DNA of 64,000 bases from Collinsella intestinalis DSM 13280 (GTDB lineage Bacteria; Actinomycetota; Coriobacteriia; Coriobacteriales; Coriobacteriaceae), in NCBI RefSeq assembly GCF_000156175.1, contig NZ_GG692710.1:126160-190159 (forward strand). Direction: 5' to 3'. The position numbers and the translations under genes were made by a program. How positions within the stretch are numbered: the first letter of the stretch is position 1; every line of letters begins with the position of its first letter. Shown here piece by piece: positions 15,057-23,340 of this stretch. The notes beneath the pieces were generated by a model. The model did no database searches, was not told the DNA's origin, and saw only the letters and a list, made by a program, of their open reading frames with translations.

Positions 15057-16295
15057 CTACTGGATGGGGACCGTCAGATCGCCGACGGTGATGCTTGCTA
15101 TGTCATCGACATCGCGGATCTGGTCGAAAAGGCGGGTCTTCTGAACGACGGTTTTGTCGCCCTCCCGCCAGGACCCGTAGCCGCTGCCGATTTCCTCGGT
15201 GGTGCCGTCGGTGAAGGTCACGCTGAAGTTGCCGTAGCCGGCACGGCTCTCGGAATTGGTCTCGAGTCCGGTGGGCTCGGAGGTCCCGTCCACGGCGTCG
15301 ACCATGTAGGTGATGGACGCGCCGAGTGGGGATATCGCGAGCTCATCCACGACAGCGTTGTGGCCGTTCACGGTGAAGCTCTGTCCCTCGGGCAGGTCGA
15401 CAGACAAGTCGTCGTAGTCGATCTTGAACGACATGTTCCAGTCGCCGGTGGCGATGGTCTCAACCGGCAAGTCCCTCTGTCCATCTGCGCTCGTGGGCAT
15501 GTAGAGGAGCTTGCTTGCGTTGAAGTGCAGCGTCTCGCCCACGAGCGAGGCGTCGGTGCCGGTGAGGCTCATCATCTCCACGAGCTGGATGGCGTTGTCC
15601 GAGGGGTCGGCGTCGAAGGTGTAGGCGCCGCCGTGGCCGCCTTGCACGCCGAGGCGCAGCGCGGTCAGCGCGTTGATGTTGCCGCCTCCCTCGAGGAAGA
15701 GGTTGTAGTGCCCGTTCTCGTTCATCGCGATCTCATCGAACGCCGTCCCGTCGTCCTTCTCGATGGTGTAGACCACCGCGTAGGCGTGGCGCATGCCGAT
15801 GATGGCGTCGGCTGTGATAGTGATGCCGTTGCTCGTGCAGCTCGCGCCGATCGGCCGGCCGATGCGGTCGATGAGCTCGGTTTGCGCGGGCCCCGCGCCG
15901 AAGACCGCGGCGAGGGAGTCCGCCGCGCGGGCGAGCGTCCCCGTGGCGTACGCGGTGCCGCCGCCAACCGTGAGCAGTGCGGCGATGCCGAGCGCCGCGG
16001 CGATGCGGCGCACCTTGGGACGGCGAGCAAAGGGGTGGGCCTGCCGACGACCCGTCGCGATGCGGAAGGGCTGATCGGCGCGGGCGACGGGGAGCTCCAG
16101 GACCTCGGCGGGAGCGGCTTTGCCGGTGCCCTCGGCCGAGGCGCTCGGCGCGGTCTCGTGCGCGGTGGGGATCCCAATGGGGTCCGCGTTCGCCGCTTCG
16201 ATGAGTCGCGCCGTCATGCGCGCTTTCTGCTCGTCGGAAAAGGAGAGCTGGTCGAGGTCGGATCGATAGGAGGAGGAATCAAAGGTCGAGCTCAT
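15057..16295 (-). CDS. DUF4179-type anti-sigma-like membrane protein
   Basis: A 412-residue protein. The N-terminal cytoplasmic region (about 95 residues, including LSFSDEQKARMTARLIEAAN) precedes one membrane helix (RRIAAALGIAALLTVGGGTA, about residues 96-118). A large extracytoplasmic domain typical of DUF4179/anti-sigma partners follows (SCTSNGITITADAIIGMRHA, NFSVTFTDGTTEEIGSGYG). Its start overlaps the sigma-factor stop by 17 bases, so the pair is coupled. It probably holds the ECF sigma factor inactive until an envelope signal arrives (family knowledge; not shown here). Confidence 0.88.
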   Translation of the reverse strand: MSSTFDSSSYRSDLDQLSFSDEQKARMTARLIEAANADPIGIPTAHETAPSASAEGTGKAAPAEVLELPVARADQPFRIATGRRQAHPFARRPKVRRIAAALGIAALLTVGGGTAYATGTLARAADSLAAVFGAGPAQTELIDRIGRPIGASCTSNGITITADAIIGMRHAYAVVYTIEKDDGTAFDEIAMNENGHYNLFLEGGGNINALTALRLGVQGGHGGAYTFDADPSDNAIQLVEMMSLTGTDASLVGETLHFNASKLLYMPTSADGQRDLPVETIATGDWNMSFKIDYDDLSVDLPEGQSFTVNGHNAVVDELAISPLGASITYMVDAVDGTSEPTGLETNSESRAGYGNFSVTFTDGTTEEIGSGYGSWREGDKTVVQKTRLFDQIRDVDDIASITVGDLTVPIQ

Positions 16296-16875
16296 GTCGA
16301 ACTCCTTCCAGGGCGGGGCGAAGTTTGGACCGGCCGCGGCTGAGTCGCGTTGCCACGGCCGATTCGGATGCGTGGACGATGGCAGCGATCTGCTTGATGG
16401 AATAGCCCTCGTAGTAGTGGAGGTAGATCGCCTCGCGGTATTCCAGGGGTAGGGCCATGACGCGTTCCAGGACGCCCTCCGCGCGGGCCTCGAGCTCGTG
16501 TTCCGTGGCTCGTCGCGGCGCGGCAGGCTCGACGATCTCGTCGAGCGCCAGGGTGTCGCGTCCGATCTGGCACCTCAGGAGGTCTTTCGCGGCGTTGATG
16601 GCGACGCGGATGATCCAGGCGCGCTCGTGCTCGGGCGATTCGAAGCTCTTCGTGCGGCCGAGGGCCTTAAGAAGGACCTCTTGGCAGATGTCCTCGGCAT
16701 CCTGCGTGCTGTGCAGATAGGTGTAGCTCACACGGAGTATCGTGTCGGCATATGTCGCCACGAGTCGGTTCGCCTCCGCTTCGATCGGGCGACTCGTCGG
16801 CTCGCCTGCCGTCTTCGGCGGCCGTTCGAGCGTTTCGCCTGCCCTTCGCGCGGCCGATGCAATCCAAGCTCCCAT
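16279..16875 (-). CDS. ECF-type RNA polymerase sigma factor
   Basis: A 198-residue sigma-70 family protein. Region 2 is ADTILRVSYTYLHSTQDAED followed by ICQEVLLKAL (about residues 45-75), and region 4 is LPLEYREAIYLHYYEGYSIK then QIAAIVHASESAVATRLSRG (about 140-185). The start at 16875 is chosen because GAGGTGAGG precedes it and it gives the usual ECF length; a longer upstream frame lacks support. It is followed, with overlap, by the DUF4179 anti-sigma-like gene, the normal ECF arrangement. The divergent gene at 17030 may belong to its regulon (inference). Confidence 0.92.
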   Translation of the reverse strand: MGAWIASAARRAGETLERPPKTAGEPTSRPIEAEANRLVATYADTILRVSYTYLHSTQDAEDICQEVLLKALGRTKSFESPEHERAWIIRVAINAAKDLLRCQIGRDTLALDEIVEPAAPRRATEHELEARAEGVLERVMALPLEYREAIYLHYYEGYSIKQIAAIVHASESAVATRLSRGRSKLRPALEGVRHELDL

Positions 16876-17029
16876 GTCCTCACCTCGCTTTCTCGGGTGG
16901 TTTCGATGTGCGAGGGACCGGTTTGCGATATCTCCCTCTATCAACAATACGTGAGCGCGCCGGAAAGTTGGCATAATTGGCTTGAGCATTTGCCTCGATT
17001 CCGTTTCGCCTGCGCGGAGAGGAGCGGAT

Positions 17030-17668
17030 ATGAATGAATCTGCGGCCACGCCGCGCGACCGGCTTTCCCGTCGGCTGGCGATTGCGTGCAGGGCTTTGGC
17101 ATGGGCGTCCCTTCTGCTTTGCGCGCTTCACGCGCGCGATGCGGCGGGCGCCGTGGTGCTCGTCGGTCCGTTGGTGCTTGCCCCTGCGGGATATCTGTTG
17201 GTTTTGGTGATTGCCGCCGTTTCGATCGGTTTGGCGCTTGCGAGTTGGATGATCGCCAGGGCTCGGAGGGCGGCTCCCAGCGATGGGAGTGCGGCGCCCG
17301 TCCGTCCCGTTCGCAATAGGGTGGTCCGATGGCTCGTGAACGGCACGGCGGCTCTCGCCCTGCCCATATCCATCCTGGTCGCCGGCTTCGAGTGCCTTTT
17401 AGCGGCGCCGCATATCGCCGATCCGGCGAGCCCGGCGGGCGACCGGGTCGTGGTGGTGGAGCGAAACGTGCTCCTGGCGGGTTACGGGGACGTGTATCTG
17501 GTGCCAGACGGGTTCGGCGTCGGCAGGAAGATCGCGAGCTACAGCGCAGATGACGGTTACAGTCCCATGGGCAACGGGACGTATGAACTCGAATGGAGTG
17601 GGTCCGTGCCTCACTTCACCGCTCATGGGGCCCCTGCCGACCCGGTTGCGATGTATCCCGCCGATTGA
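17030..17668 (+). CDS. Hypothetical membrane protein
   Basis: A 212-residue protein with three or four hydrophobic segments (IACRALAWASLLLCALHARD; AAGAVVLVGPLVLAPAGYLL; VLVIAAVSIGLALASWMIAR; NGTAALALPISILVAGFECL) and a C-terminal extracytoplasmic domain of about 80 residues (RVVVVERNVLLAGYGDVYLV). GGAGAGGAG precedes ATG 17030. No family recognised. It is divergent from the ECF sigma gene and followed by several other small membrane-protein genes on the same strand. Confidence 0.75.
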   Translation: MNESAATPRDRLSRRLAIACRALAWASLLLCALHARDAAGAVVLVGPLVLAPAGYLLVLVIAAVSIGLALASWMIARARRAAPSDGSAAPVRPVRNRVVRWLVNGTAALALPISILVAGFECLLAAPHIADPASPAGDRVVVVERNVLLAGYGDVYLVPDGFGVGRKIASYSADDGYSPMGNGTYELEWSGSVPHFTAHGAPADPVAMYPAD

Positions 17669-17801
17669 CGCCCTCTCGCGCAGGCCGACCCCTCCGCGCC
17701 CTTTACCGAACCTCCGCCATGGGTTGGTTTACCCTGTGCTAGATTCGACTGAATCGTCGGCCCGGGGACGGACTGGGCCGCATTGACGTGAGCGAGGAAG
17801 C

Positions 17802-18629
17802 ATGAGACGTTTCACCACCGCGAGGGACCGCAAGCAGGGCGCCGTCGCCATCATCGGCTGCGTCTTCCTCTTCACCGCGTTCGGCGTGCTCGTCTACGGC
17901 CGCTTCGCCACGAGCGTCGGGGCGGCGGCGCTGTACAACCGTGCGTCGGTCGGTGTCGGGTTCATCCTCTTCGGCATCTCCATGCTGTGCTTCACGCCCA
18001 TGGTCTACCTGCAGCGCATGCACCGCAGGCGTATCGACCCTGCCGTCCTCGCCCGTGAGCTCAAGGGCATCTTGCTCGGCTTTTTCTGCTACGTGGTGCC
18101 GTTCTTCCTCGCCATGGGCGCGCTCTCCTCTGCGGACAGCACGGGCGCGTTCGGCCTTGTCCTCATGGTCGCTTTCGGCGCGATTCCTTTTGTGTATCGC
18201 CGCCATCGCAAGAAGGACCCCATCTCTTACAAGCACACCGGGTCCGCCGCGATCGTGGCGTTCTGCGGCGTGTTCGCCGTCATCTCGATCGCCGGCGGCG
18301 CGTTCTCCTGCAGCGAGATGCTTGACGACCTCAACGGGGGATGGCGGCAGGAGCGCTTCGCCTTCTACGAGGCCGAGATCAACAAGCCGCGCGGCCGCGG
18401 GGCGGCGCTGTCGCCTACCACGTTCGAGGTCTCGCTCTACAGGGACGGGGAGTCGGTGGCGAACCACCGGGTGGACGCGCGCCTCAGCGTGAACGCGGCC
18501 GACTGGCCCGAGGTCGCGCTTGTCCTCGACGAGCCCATGGCCGAGGTTCGCTGGTACCCCAAGACCCGCACCCTCGTGGGCGCGCGCGACGTGGACGGTC
18601 CTGCCACCGCGGGCGACCCGATCGAGTAG
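17802..18629 (+). CDS. Hypothetical membrane protein with C-terminal soluble domain
   Basis: A 275-residue protein with five predicted membrane segments in the first 170 residues (VAIIGCVFLFTAFGVLVYGR; VGFILFGISMLCFTPMVYLQ; LLGFFCYVVPFFLAMGALSS; FGLVLMVAFGAIPFVYR; IVAFCGVFAVISIAGGAFSC). A soluble tail of about 95 residues follows (FEVSLYRDGESVANHRVDAR). GAGGAAGC precedes the start. No family recognised. The next gene begins ten bases after its stop, suggesting an operon with 18639-19040 and 19062-19400. Confidence 0.75.
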   Translation: MRRFTTARDRKQGAVAIIGCVFLFTAFGVLVYGRFATSVGAAALYNRASVGVGFILFGISMLCFTPMVYLQRMHRRRIDPAVLARELKGILLGFFCYVVPFFLAMGALSSADSTGAFGLVLMVAFGAIPFVYRRHRKKDPISYKHTGSAAIVAFCGVFAVISIAGGAFSCSEMLDDLNGGWRQERFAFYEAEINKPRGRGAALSPTTFEVSLYRDGESVANHRVDARLSVNAADWPEVALVLDEPMAEVRWYPKTRTLVGARDVDGPATAGDPIE

Positions 18630-18638
18630 GGGGCGGCA

Positions 18639-19040
18639 ATGGCGCGCGCGACTGAGAGAACGGCTCCTGTGGCGGAGTCCCCTCACGCCCGGTCGACGCT
18701 CAAAAGCAGCTGTCCCGCGGGGCCGACTCTCGTCGCGTGTCAACGGTGCCGTCGTCCGGTCCGCTCGTCCGCGCGCCTGTACAGCCCCGGGGGCTGCGGG
18801 TGCGCCCTACTCATGGCCCCGGTCATGGCCGCCGCGATGGGGTTGGCGGCGCTCTCGCTCGGCATGGCCGCGCTGGCCGTCGGCGGATTGGCGATCGCAG
18901 TCGCCCTCACGGTGCGGGAGGTCCGCCGCGCGAGGGGAGGGGCCAGCGTTCGGCCCGGGTTCGCGGTCGCCGCGGGCGCCCTGTACCTGGCGAGCGTCCC
19001 GTACCTCGTGTTCTTCATCTGGCTCTGGTTCGTCGACTGA
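18639..19040 (+). CDS. Small membrane protein with a possible zinc-binding CxxC
   Basis: A 133-residue protein. The N-terminal half is polar with CQRCRRPVRSSARLYSPGGC, four cysteines that could bind zinc. The C-terminal half has two or three helices (LLMAPVMAAAMGLAALSLGM; AALAVGGLAIAVALTV; FAVAAGALYLASVPYLVFFI). It starts ten bases after the preceding gene and ends 22 bases before the next. No known family recognised; the start codon is uncertain because an upstream Shine-Dalgarno (GGGGGCGG) is only fair. Confidence 0.65.
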   Translation: MARATERTAPVAESPHARSTLKSSCPAGPTLVACQRCRRPVRSSARLYSPGGCGCALLMAPVMAAAMGLAALSLGMAALAVGGLAIAVALTVREVRRARGGASVRPGFAVAAGALYLASVPYLVFFIWLWFVD

Positions 19041-19061
19041 CCGTTTTGGAAAGGGGCTCAC

Positions 19062-19400
19062 ATGCTCTTCTCGCTGTATAAGGCCACGCTTGATGATGAA
19101 ATCAGGAGGGGTTTGGAATCCTCCGCGTATTCCGAGATGGAGATCGAGGGCGTGCGTTGCAAGTTGAGGCGCCAAATCGAGGAGCGGACGAGGGCGACGA
19201 GCGGCGTGCTCGCCCTCTTCGCCGCCTTCGATGCCATGTTGGTGATGACCAGGAGCTCCGTGCCCGTCCTCATCGCGATGCTCGTCGTCGAGGGCCTTGC
19301 CCTGTATGCGGCGTGGTATCTGCAGGCGGGCTGCCTTAAGCGGCAGTTCAAGAAGGCCCTGCGGCGCGGGTATCCGGGGTTCGATCATTTGAAGCTGTGA
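19062..19400 (+). CDS. Small hypothetical membrane protein
   Basis: A 112-residue protein. Amphipathic N-terminal helices (LYKATLDDEIRRGLESSAYS; VRCKLRRQIEERTRATSG) precede two membrane segments (VLALFAAFDAMLVMTRSSVP; VLIAMLVVEGLALYAAWYLQ) and a basic tail. GAAAGGGG precedes ATG 19062. Last gene of the short run of membrane-protein genes from 17802. No family recognised. Confidence 0.7.
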   Translation: MLFSLYKATLDDEIRRGLESSAYSEMEIEGVRCKLRRQIEERTRATSGVLALFAAFDAMLVMTRSSVPVLIAMLVVEGLALYAAWYLQAGCLKRQFKKALRRGYPGFDHLKL

Positions 19401-19528
19401 GGTGAGCCGCCCGCCCGGCAATTGAAGGTGGCGGCCGCGTTCGTCTTGCGACCTGGAACACCGGTGCGGTGGCCTGCAATCCCGGAGGGGGTACAATCCC
19501 CTAAACCCATAGCGAGGAGATGACCGCC

Positions 19529-20434
19529 ATGAGCAATCTTCCGACTCCGCCCGCTCCGGCGCCGGAGCCCAACCGCATCGACAACGTCTCGCCGTCGGGT
19601 GACGGGCGCTCCTCCTACTGGGGTTTGGATGCGCAGGAGACCGTTGCCACGTATGTCAAGCGGGTGCGCGCGATCAAGGCGCAGTCCATCGCGCTGATTC
19701 TCGCCAACCTCGTTGCGATGATCTGGTTTGTCGAGGAGGGCCACTTCGCGCTCTACCTCGTCTGCTTTGTCCTCCTGCTCGCCATCGTGCTCATCGCGCG
19801 CGTGCGCATGGGCACACTGTTCCTCAAGCTCGGAGAGGTCGTCTCCCAGGATTGCGACCCTGCCCGCTATCGCGCGGTGCTCGATGTGCTTTCCGCCCGC
19901 GACCGCTTCGGCCGCTCCGCGAACACCATCGCCATCGAGCTCGCGTACTGCGACTACCTTGAGCTCGACAGCGCCGGCGCCCTGCGCCGCCTCGAGTCCG
20001 TCACCTTCAAGCGCAAGGACAACGTCAGGTGGTTCCGAGCCTTGCAGATCGAGTTTTTGAGCCGGATCGATGTGGGCGACCTCGAGGGCGCGCGCGATGC
20101 GCTGGCGAGGCTCTCGACGTTCCGGAAGAACTTCAGGGAGGGCTCGCGCAACCGTGCTTCCGCCGACCTGCAGGTCGCCGATTACGCCGTACTGGTGCGC
20201 CCGCCCGCCGAGCGGGACGCCGCTGACGCCGCGCGCATGCGCGAGCGCATGGCCCTGGCCGATTGCCATCAACAGCGTGCGAACTGGCAGCTCTATCTCG
20301 CCGAGTACGAGCTACTGCACGGGTCTGCCGACCAGGCTGCGCGCCTGGCGGGCGATCCTACACTTGAGCCGCTCACGCCCCGCATGGAGCGCCTCCGCGC
20401 CGAGGTTCTGTCAGGGCTGGAGGTGAGCGGGTGA
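19529..20434 (+). CDS. Membrane-anchored helical-repeat (TPR-like) protein
   Basis: A 301-residue protein. A proline-rich N-terminus (LPTPPAPAPEPNRID) leads to two adjacent membrane segments (SIALILANLVAMIWFVEEGH; FALYLVCFVLLLAIVLIARV). About 170 residues of alpha-helical hairpins follow, spaced like TPR units (YRAVLDVLSARDRFGRSANT; LRRLESVTFKRKDNVRWFRA; ADQAARLAGDPTLEPL). ATG 19529 is preferred over 19520 because GAGGAG abuts the latter. It probably scaffolds protein-protein contacts at the membrane. Its stop overlaps a 25-codon frame (TGATG). Confidence 0.7.
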   Translation: MSNLPTPPAPAPEPNRIDNVSPSGDGRSSYWGLDAQETVATYVKRVRAIKAQSIALILANLVAMIWFVEEGHFALYLVCFVLLLAIVLIARVRMGTLFLKLGEVVSQDCDPARYRAVLDVLSARDRFGRSANTIAIELAYCDYLELDSAGALRRLESVTFKRKDNVRWFRALQIEFLSRIDVGDLEGARDALARLSTFRKNFREGSRNRASADLQVADYAVLVRPPAERDAADAARMRERMALADCHQQRANWQLYLAEYELLHGSADQAARLAGDPTLEPLTPRMERLRAEVLSGLEVSG

Positions 20435-20511
20435 TGGAATACGCCGTCTTCAGGCTTGCTGTGGAGTACCTGCCGCACACGGGCTACGGCGCGATCGTCG
20501 AGCGGGGCTGA
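20434..20511 (+). CDS. Possible 25-residue small protein
   Basis: MEYAVFRLAVEYLPHTGYGA then IVERG and stop. The ATG overlaps the TGA of the preceding gene (TGATG), the arrangement used for re-initiation coupling, and AGGTGAGCGGG lies just upstream. The next gene starts 27 bases later. No similarity recognised. It may be a truncated remnant of a longer gene. Confidence 0.35.
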   Translation: MEYAVFRLAVEYLPHTGYGAIVERG

Positions 20512-20537
20512 CCGGATTTGAAGCAAAGGGGGCTGTC

Positions 20538-20852
20538 ATGGCGTCTTCGCAAGGCTATCTCGAATATGTCCTCGACCTTCTCTCGGGTGTCGAGGGCTTG
20601 ACCACGAGGAAGATGATGGGGGAGTACCTCCTCTACTCGGAGGGCACGTTGTTCGGCGGCGTCTACGACGACCGTTTGCTCATCAAGGAGACCCCCGCGT
20701 CCGCATCGGCGCTGGGCGCGACCGCCGTCCCCTACGAGGGCGCGAGGCCGATGCGGCTCGTCGATTCGGATGATGGCGATGCGCTCTCCCGGTTGGTGGG
20801 GGCCGTCTGCGCGGAGCTCCGCGGGGGCCCGGCTCGGAGGGCCTGCCGATGA
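20538..20852 (+). CDS. TfoX N-terminal domain protein
   Basis: A 104-residue protein matching the TfoX_N domain: YLEYVLDLLSGVEGLTTRKM, MGEYLLYSEGTLFGGVYDDR, LLIKETPAS, VPYEGARPMRLVD. It has only the N-terminal domain, as in many small stand-alone TfoX-like proteins; the C-terminal TfoX domain is absent. Competence control is known for full-length TfoX in Gammaproteobacteria and should not be assumed here. ATG 20538 follows AAAGGGGGC. The stop overlaps the next small frame by four bases (ATGA). Confidence 0.85.
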   Translation: MASSQGYLEYVLDLLSGVEGLTTRKMMGEYLLYSEGTLFGGVYDDRLLIKETPASASALGATAVPYEGARPMRLVDSDDGDALSRLVGAVCAELRGGPARRACR

Positions 20853-20950
20853 CGGGGGAGATGGCCTGCGCCCGCTGCGGGTTGCGCGTGTGCGAGACGC
20901 TGCTCGTGCGTTTTGGCCTGTTGCGCATGGAGGACGTCGACGTAGCATAA
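20849..20950 (+). CDS. Possible 33-residue cysteine-containing small protein
   Basis: The frame MTGEMACARCGLRVCETLLV and on to MEDVDVA overlaps the TfoX_N stop by four bases (ATGA). The segment CARCGLRVC has three cysteines in a knuckle-like spacing. Coupling and cysteine spacing suggest a real small protein, but it could be a chance frame or part of a larger lost gene. Confidence 0.35.
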   Translation: MTGEMACARCGLRVCETLLVRFGLLRMEDVDVA

Positions 20951-20984
20951 TCGATATCACGTCCCGAATCGAAAGGACCTGCCT

Positions 20985-21758
20985 GTGACGGACATAACCA
21001 CAGAAAACTACGCCGATGTGAACGCGCGCGCCATCGATGGATGGAACGCACAGGGCTGGGAGTGGGGCACGCCCTTGAGCCATGAGGAATATCTCGATGC
21101 CCGGCAGGGCGAGTGGCGCATGCTGCTGACCCCCACCAAGCCCGTTCCGCCCGCATGGTATCCGAGCGACCTGTCCGGTCTGCGCGTACTGGGGCTCGCC
21201 TGCGGCGGAGGTCAGCAGATGCCCATCTTCGCCGCTCTCGGGGCACGGTGCACCGTGTTCGATTACACGCCCAGCCAGCTGGAATCCGAGCGGATGGTCG
21301 CCGAGCGCGAGGGCTACGAGATCGAGATCGTTCGAGGCGACATGTCAAAGCCGCTTCCCTTTGCGGACGGGGAGTTCGACCTCATCTTCCATCCCGTCTC
21401 GAACTGCTACATAGAAGAGGTCAAGCCGCTCTGGCGCGAGTGCCATCGCATCCTGAAGCCCGGCGGGCGCCTGCTGGCGGGCCTAGATAACGGCTTCGGG
21501 TACGCGTTCGACGACGCTGAGGAGCGGGTGGTGTGCAGCCTGCCGTTCGACCCATTGAAGAATCCCGATCACATGGCGGCGCTCGACCTCGTGGAGGACG
21601 GCATCCAGTTCTCGCATACGCTCGAGGAGCAGATTCGAGGCCAGCTCCAGGCTGGTTTCCAGCTGGTCGACTGCTACGAGGACACCTATGGCGAGGGTCG
21701 TCTGCACGACCTGAACATTCCGACCTTCTGGGCGACCTACGCCGTGAAGGCCGGCTGA
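20985..21758 (+). CDS. Class I SAM-dependent methyltransferase
   Basis: A 257-residue methyltransferase. Motif I is VLGLACGGGQQMPIFAALGA (about residues 68-88), then CTVFDYTPSQLESERMVAE and the acidic-loop motif FDLIFHPVSNCYIEEVKPLW, followed by ILKPGGRLLAGLDNGFGY. This is a Methyltransf_11 Rossmann fold. The GTG start at 20985 is supported by GAAAGGA. Substrate unknown; Gram-positive homologues are usually annotated only as methyltransferases. It is transcribed alone or with the TfoX_N gene. Confidence 0.9.
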   Translation: MTDITTENYADVNARAIDGWNAQGWEWGTPLSHEEYLDARQGEWRMLLTPTKPVPPAWYPSDLSGLRVLGLACGGGQQMPIFAALGARCTVFDYTPSQLESERMVAEREGYEIEIVRGDMSKPLPFADGEFDLIFHPVSNCYIEEVKPLWRECHRILKPGGRLLAGLDNGFGYAFDDAEERVVCSLPFDPLKNPDHMAALDLVEDGIQFSHTLEEQIRGQLQAGFQLVDCYEDTYGEGRLHDLNIPTFWATYAVKAG

Positions 21759-21862
21759 GGTCCTCGCCGCCCATCTCGCCGTCCGACTGGATAACGAGGG
21801 CGGGGCCTTTTCTGTGCTAGATTCGGAAGAATGGAGTCGGCCGCAGAGGAGGGCGATGGGTC

Positions 21863-22306
21863 ATGGAGAAGCCGGTTGCATTCAGGGAAATAGCCATGCC
21901 GCATCCGAACCCGCGAAACGAATACGTGACGTACGGTCGGAGGCTGCAACCCGAGATGAATTTCGAATCCGATGATTTGGAAAGGCTTTATCTCGACCAC
22001 CGAAAGGACTTGATCGAGACGGCCATTGAGGAGTGCGCGGAGTACCTGGACGCGGACGACTGGATGGACGAGGACGTCTTCCCTTGCGTGAAGGAGATGA
22101 CGGGGGAGTGGTACCTGGCGTCTGTCGATGTGCGGCGCGAGGGCGGTGAAGTCATGGCCCAGATCTACCTCCATTTTCTGGGCCGCTGCTCCGAGGAATC
22201 CATGTCGGGGGAGAAAGATGACTACCTGGGTATCGAGGCGCTGTTCGTCTACGACTCCGACCGGGGGGAATTTGGCTTTGACGGCCTGAACACGGATGCG
22301 ATCTAG
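21863..22306 (+). CDS. Hypothetical acidic cytoplasmic protein
   Basis: A 147-residue soluble protein, strongly acidic in its middle (DLIETAIEECAEYLDADDWM; YLGIEALFVYDSDRGEFGFD). No membrane segment or known motif. It is preceded by a possible promoter (GTGCTAGATTC near 21815) and convergent with the secreted protein gene 57 bases on. GAGGGCGATGGG is a weak ribosome-binding site. Confidence 0.65.
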   Translation: MEKPVAFREIAMPHPNPRNEYVTYGRRLQPEMNFESDDLERLYLDHRKDLIETAIEECAEYLDADDWMDEDVFPCVKEMTGEWYLASVDVRREGGEVMAQIYLHFLGRCSEESMSGEKDDYLGIEALFVYDSDRGEFGFDGLNTDAI

Positions 22307-22363
22307 CAAGCGTGCGCCGGTTTGCACGGGGCGAGGGTCGCGTGGTGCATCACCGCAGCGTCA

Positions 22364-22798
22364 TCAATAGCCCCAGTCGACAATTTTCCATGGGGCGTCT
22401 TGCGAAGGCCTGGTGAGAATCCATTGCCAGTCTTCGTATCTGTCGTTCGGCGAGAAGCCCCCGTCGGCTGCCCGCCAGTCGGTCGTGAATTCGGACAGCA
22501 CGACGATAAGGTCCCCTTTGCCTTTTTGCCCATGCGCGAGCATTTCGTCCAGAAATTTGGACTCAACCTCGTCGTCGTAGCGAAGCTCATCAAGCGTGCA
22601 TCCCTTGAAACCTGAGGCGAATTCCGATTCGACGGCATTGAACGCATCGTCTATGTCGCCTTTGCTGTAAAGATCGGTCGCCCGCGCGATGCGCTCGACC
22701 GATTTCACGTTTCCGCAGGAGGGGCCGATGAGCGCCGCCAGGATGCCAAGAGCGGCGAAAGCGCCCGCTATCGCGATGAGAGCCGATTTCCTGTTCAT
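22364..22798 (-). CDS. Exported hypothetical protein (possible lipoprotein)
   Basis: A 144-residue protein. The signal segment MNRKSALIAIAGAFAALGIL, then AALIGPSCGN, contains a cysteine at about residue 28 in a poor lipobox (GPSC). The mature part is soluble (YSKGDIDDAFNAVESEFASG; FLDEMLAHGQKGKGDLIVVL; WQWILTRPSQDAPWKIVDWG) and resembles DUF4829-type small exported domains. AAGGGGGC precedes ATG 22798. Function unknown. Located next to the toxin-antitoxin-like copy A. Confidence 0.7.
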   Translation of the reverse strand: MNRKSALIAIAGAFAALGILAALIGPSCGNVKSVERIARATDLYSKGDIDDAFNAVESEFASGFKGCTLDELRYDDEVESKFLDEMLAHGQKGKGDLIVVLSEFTTDWRAADGGFSPNDRYEDWQWILTRPSQDAPWKIVDWGY

Positions 22799-23003
22799 TG
22801 CGCCCCCCTTGGGATCGCCGTGTCGAGTGCCCGGATGCAGGTTCCTCAACGGTAGGTGACATCGATGCTAATTGCAACGAGGCGAGACCCGCTTCGTTTT
22901 GGATGCCGCAAGCTGTAGCGAGCAGTTTGAGGCGTGCTTTCTTTGCGGGGCGGGGCTGCGCCGAGTTGTTTTGTCGCAACGCTGGGGTCCGATCATTAGA
23001 AAA

Positions 23004-23032
23004 CGGCGCCAGGCTCGCGAAGCCTGGCGCCG
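23004..23032 (-). terminator. Terminator of the putative toxin mRNA, copy A
   Basis: CGGCGCCAGGCT at 23004-23015 pairs with AGCCTGGCGCCG at 23021-23032 (12 bp, loop CGCGA). On the minus strand it is followed by TTTTCTAAT, giving a classic Rho-independent terminator for RNA coming from the small peptide gene at 23202-23282. The same structure occurs in copy B. Confidence 0.85.
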
Positions 23033-23087
23033 CCCAGAAACCCGCGGGTGGCGTGCGGGGGCGCCGTAAAGCGGGTATACTGGTAAC

Positions 23088-23178
23088 GACTTGGGAGGCG
23101 TACGCCCTCCTGGAACAGAGTTGGTGGGGTAAAACCCGCACGAACAGCCGCTCCTGCCAGGGCGGCTGTTCCCTTAAA
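23088..23178 (+). ncRNA. Putative antisense antitoxin RNA, copy A
   Basis: A -10 box TATACT at 23076-23081 points rightwards into about 90 bases that end at a hairpin (GAACAGCCGC 23142-23151, GCGGCTGTTC 23162-23171) followed by CCTTAAAT. A second hairpin (GGAGG...CCTCC) lies near the start. This RNA is complementary to the 3' part of the convergent peptide mRNA. The layout is that of TxpA/RatA- or BsrG/SR4-type type I modules. Ends are estimated from motifs; the -35 is poor. Confidence 0.65.
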
Positions 23179-23201
23179 TGACGAGTTTCACCCCTCGGCC
23201 G

Positions 23202-23282
23202 TTAGAAAACGGCAAGAACGAGTAGCGCGATCGATAGAACGAGCACGGAAGCTGCGAGCAGCAACGCAGTGAACTTCGCCAT
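23202..23282 (-). CDS. 26-residue hydrophobic peptide, putative type I toxin, copy A
   Basis: The frame starts MAKFTALLLAASVLVLSIAL and ends LVLAVF, a single membrane helix with one lysine near the N-terminus, much like known type I membrane toxins. GGAGG lies six bases before the ATG. An almost identical peptide is encoded at 28134-28214 (residue differences L7M, S12A, A19T only), so the frame is conserved after duplication. The mRNA would run from about 23334 to 22994 (about 340 bases), long for so short a gene, with its own terminator and a convergent antisense RNA in its 3' region. The segment GTTCCC before the start codon is complementary to GGGAAC in the 3' region, allowing self-inhibition by folding (inference). 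Confidence 0.72.
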   Translation of the reverse strand: MAKFTALLLAASVLVLSIALLVLAVF

Positions 23283-23340
23283 GGGAACCCTCCTAACCCC
23301 CTGCAAGGACTCGGAGGGCACCGCCCATGTCGCTAAGTCC

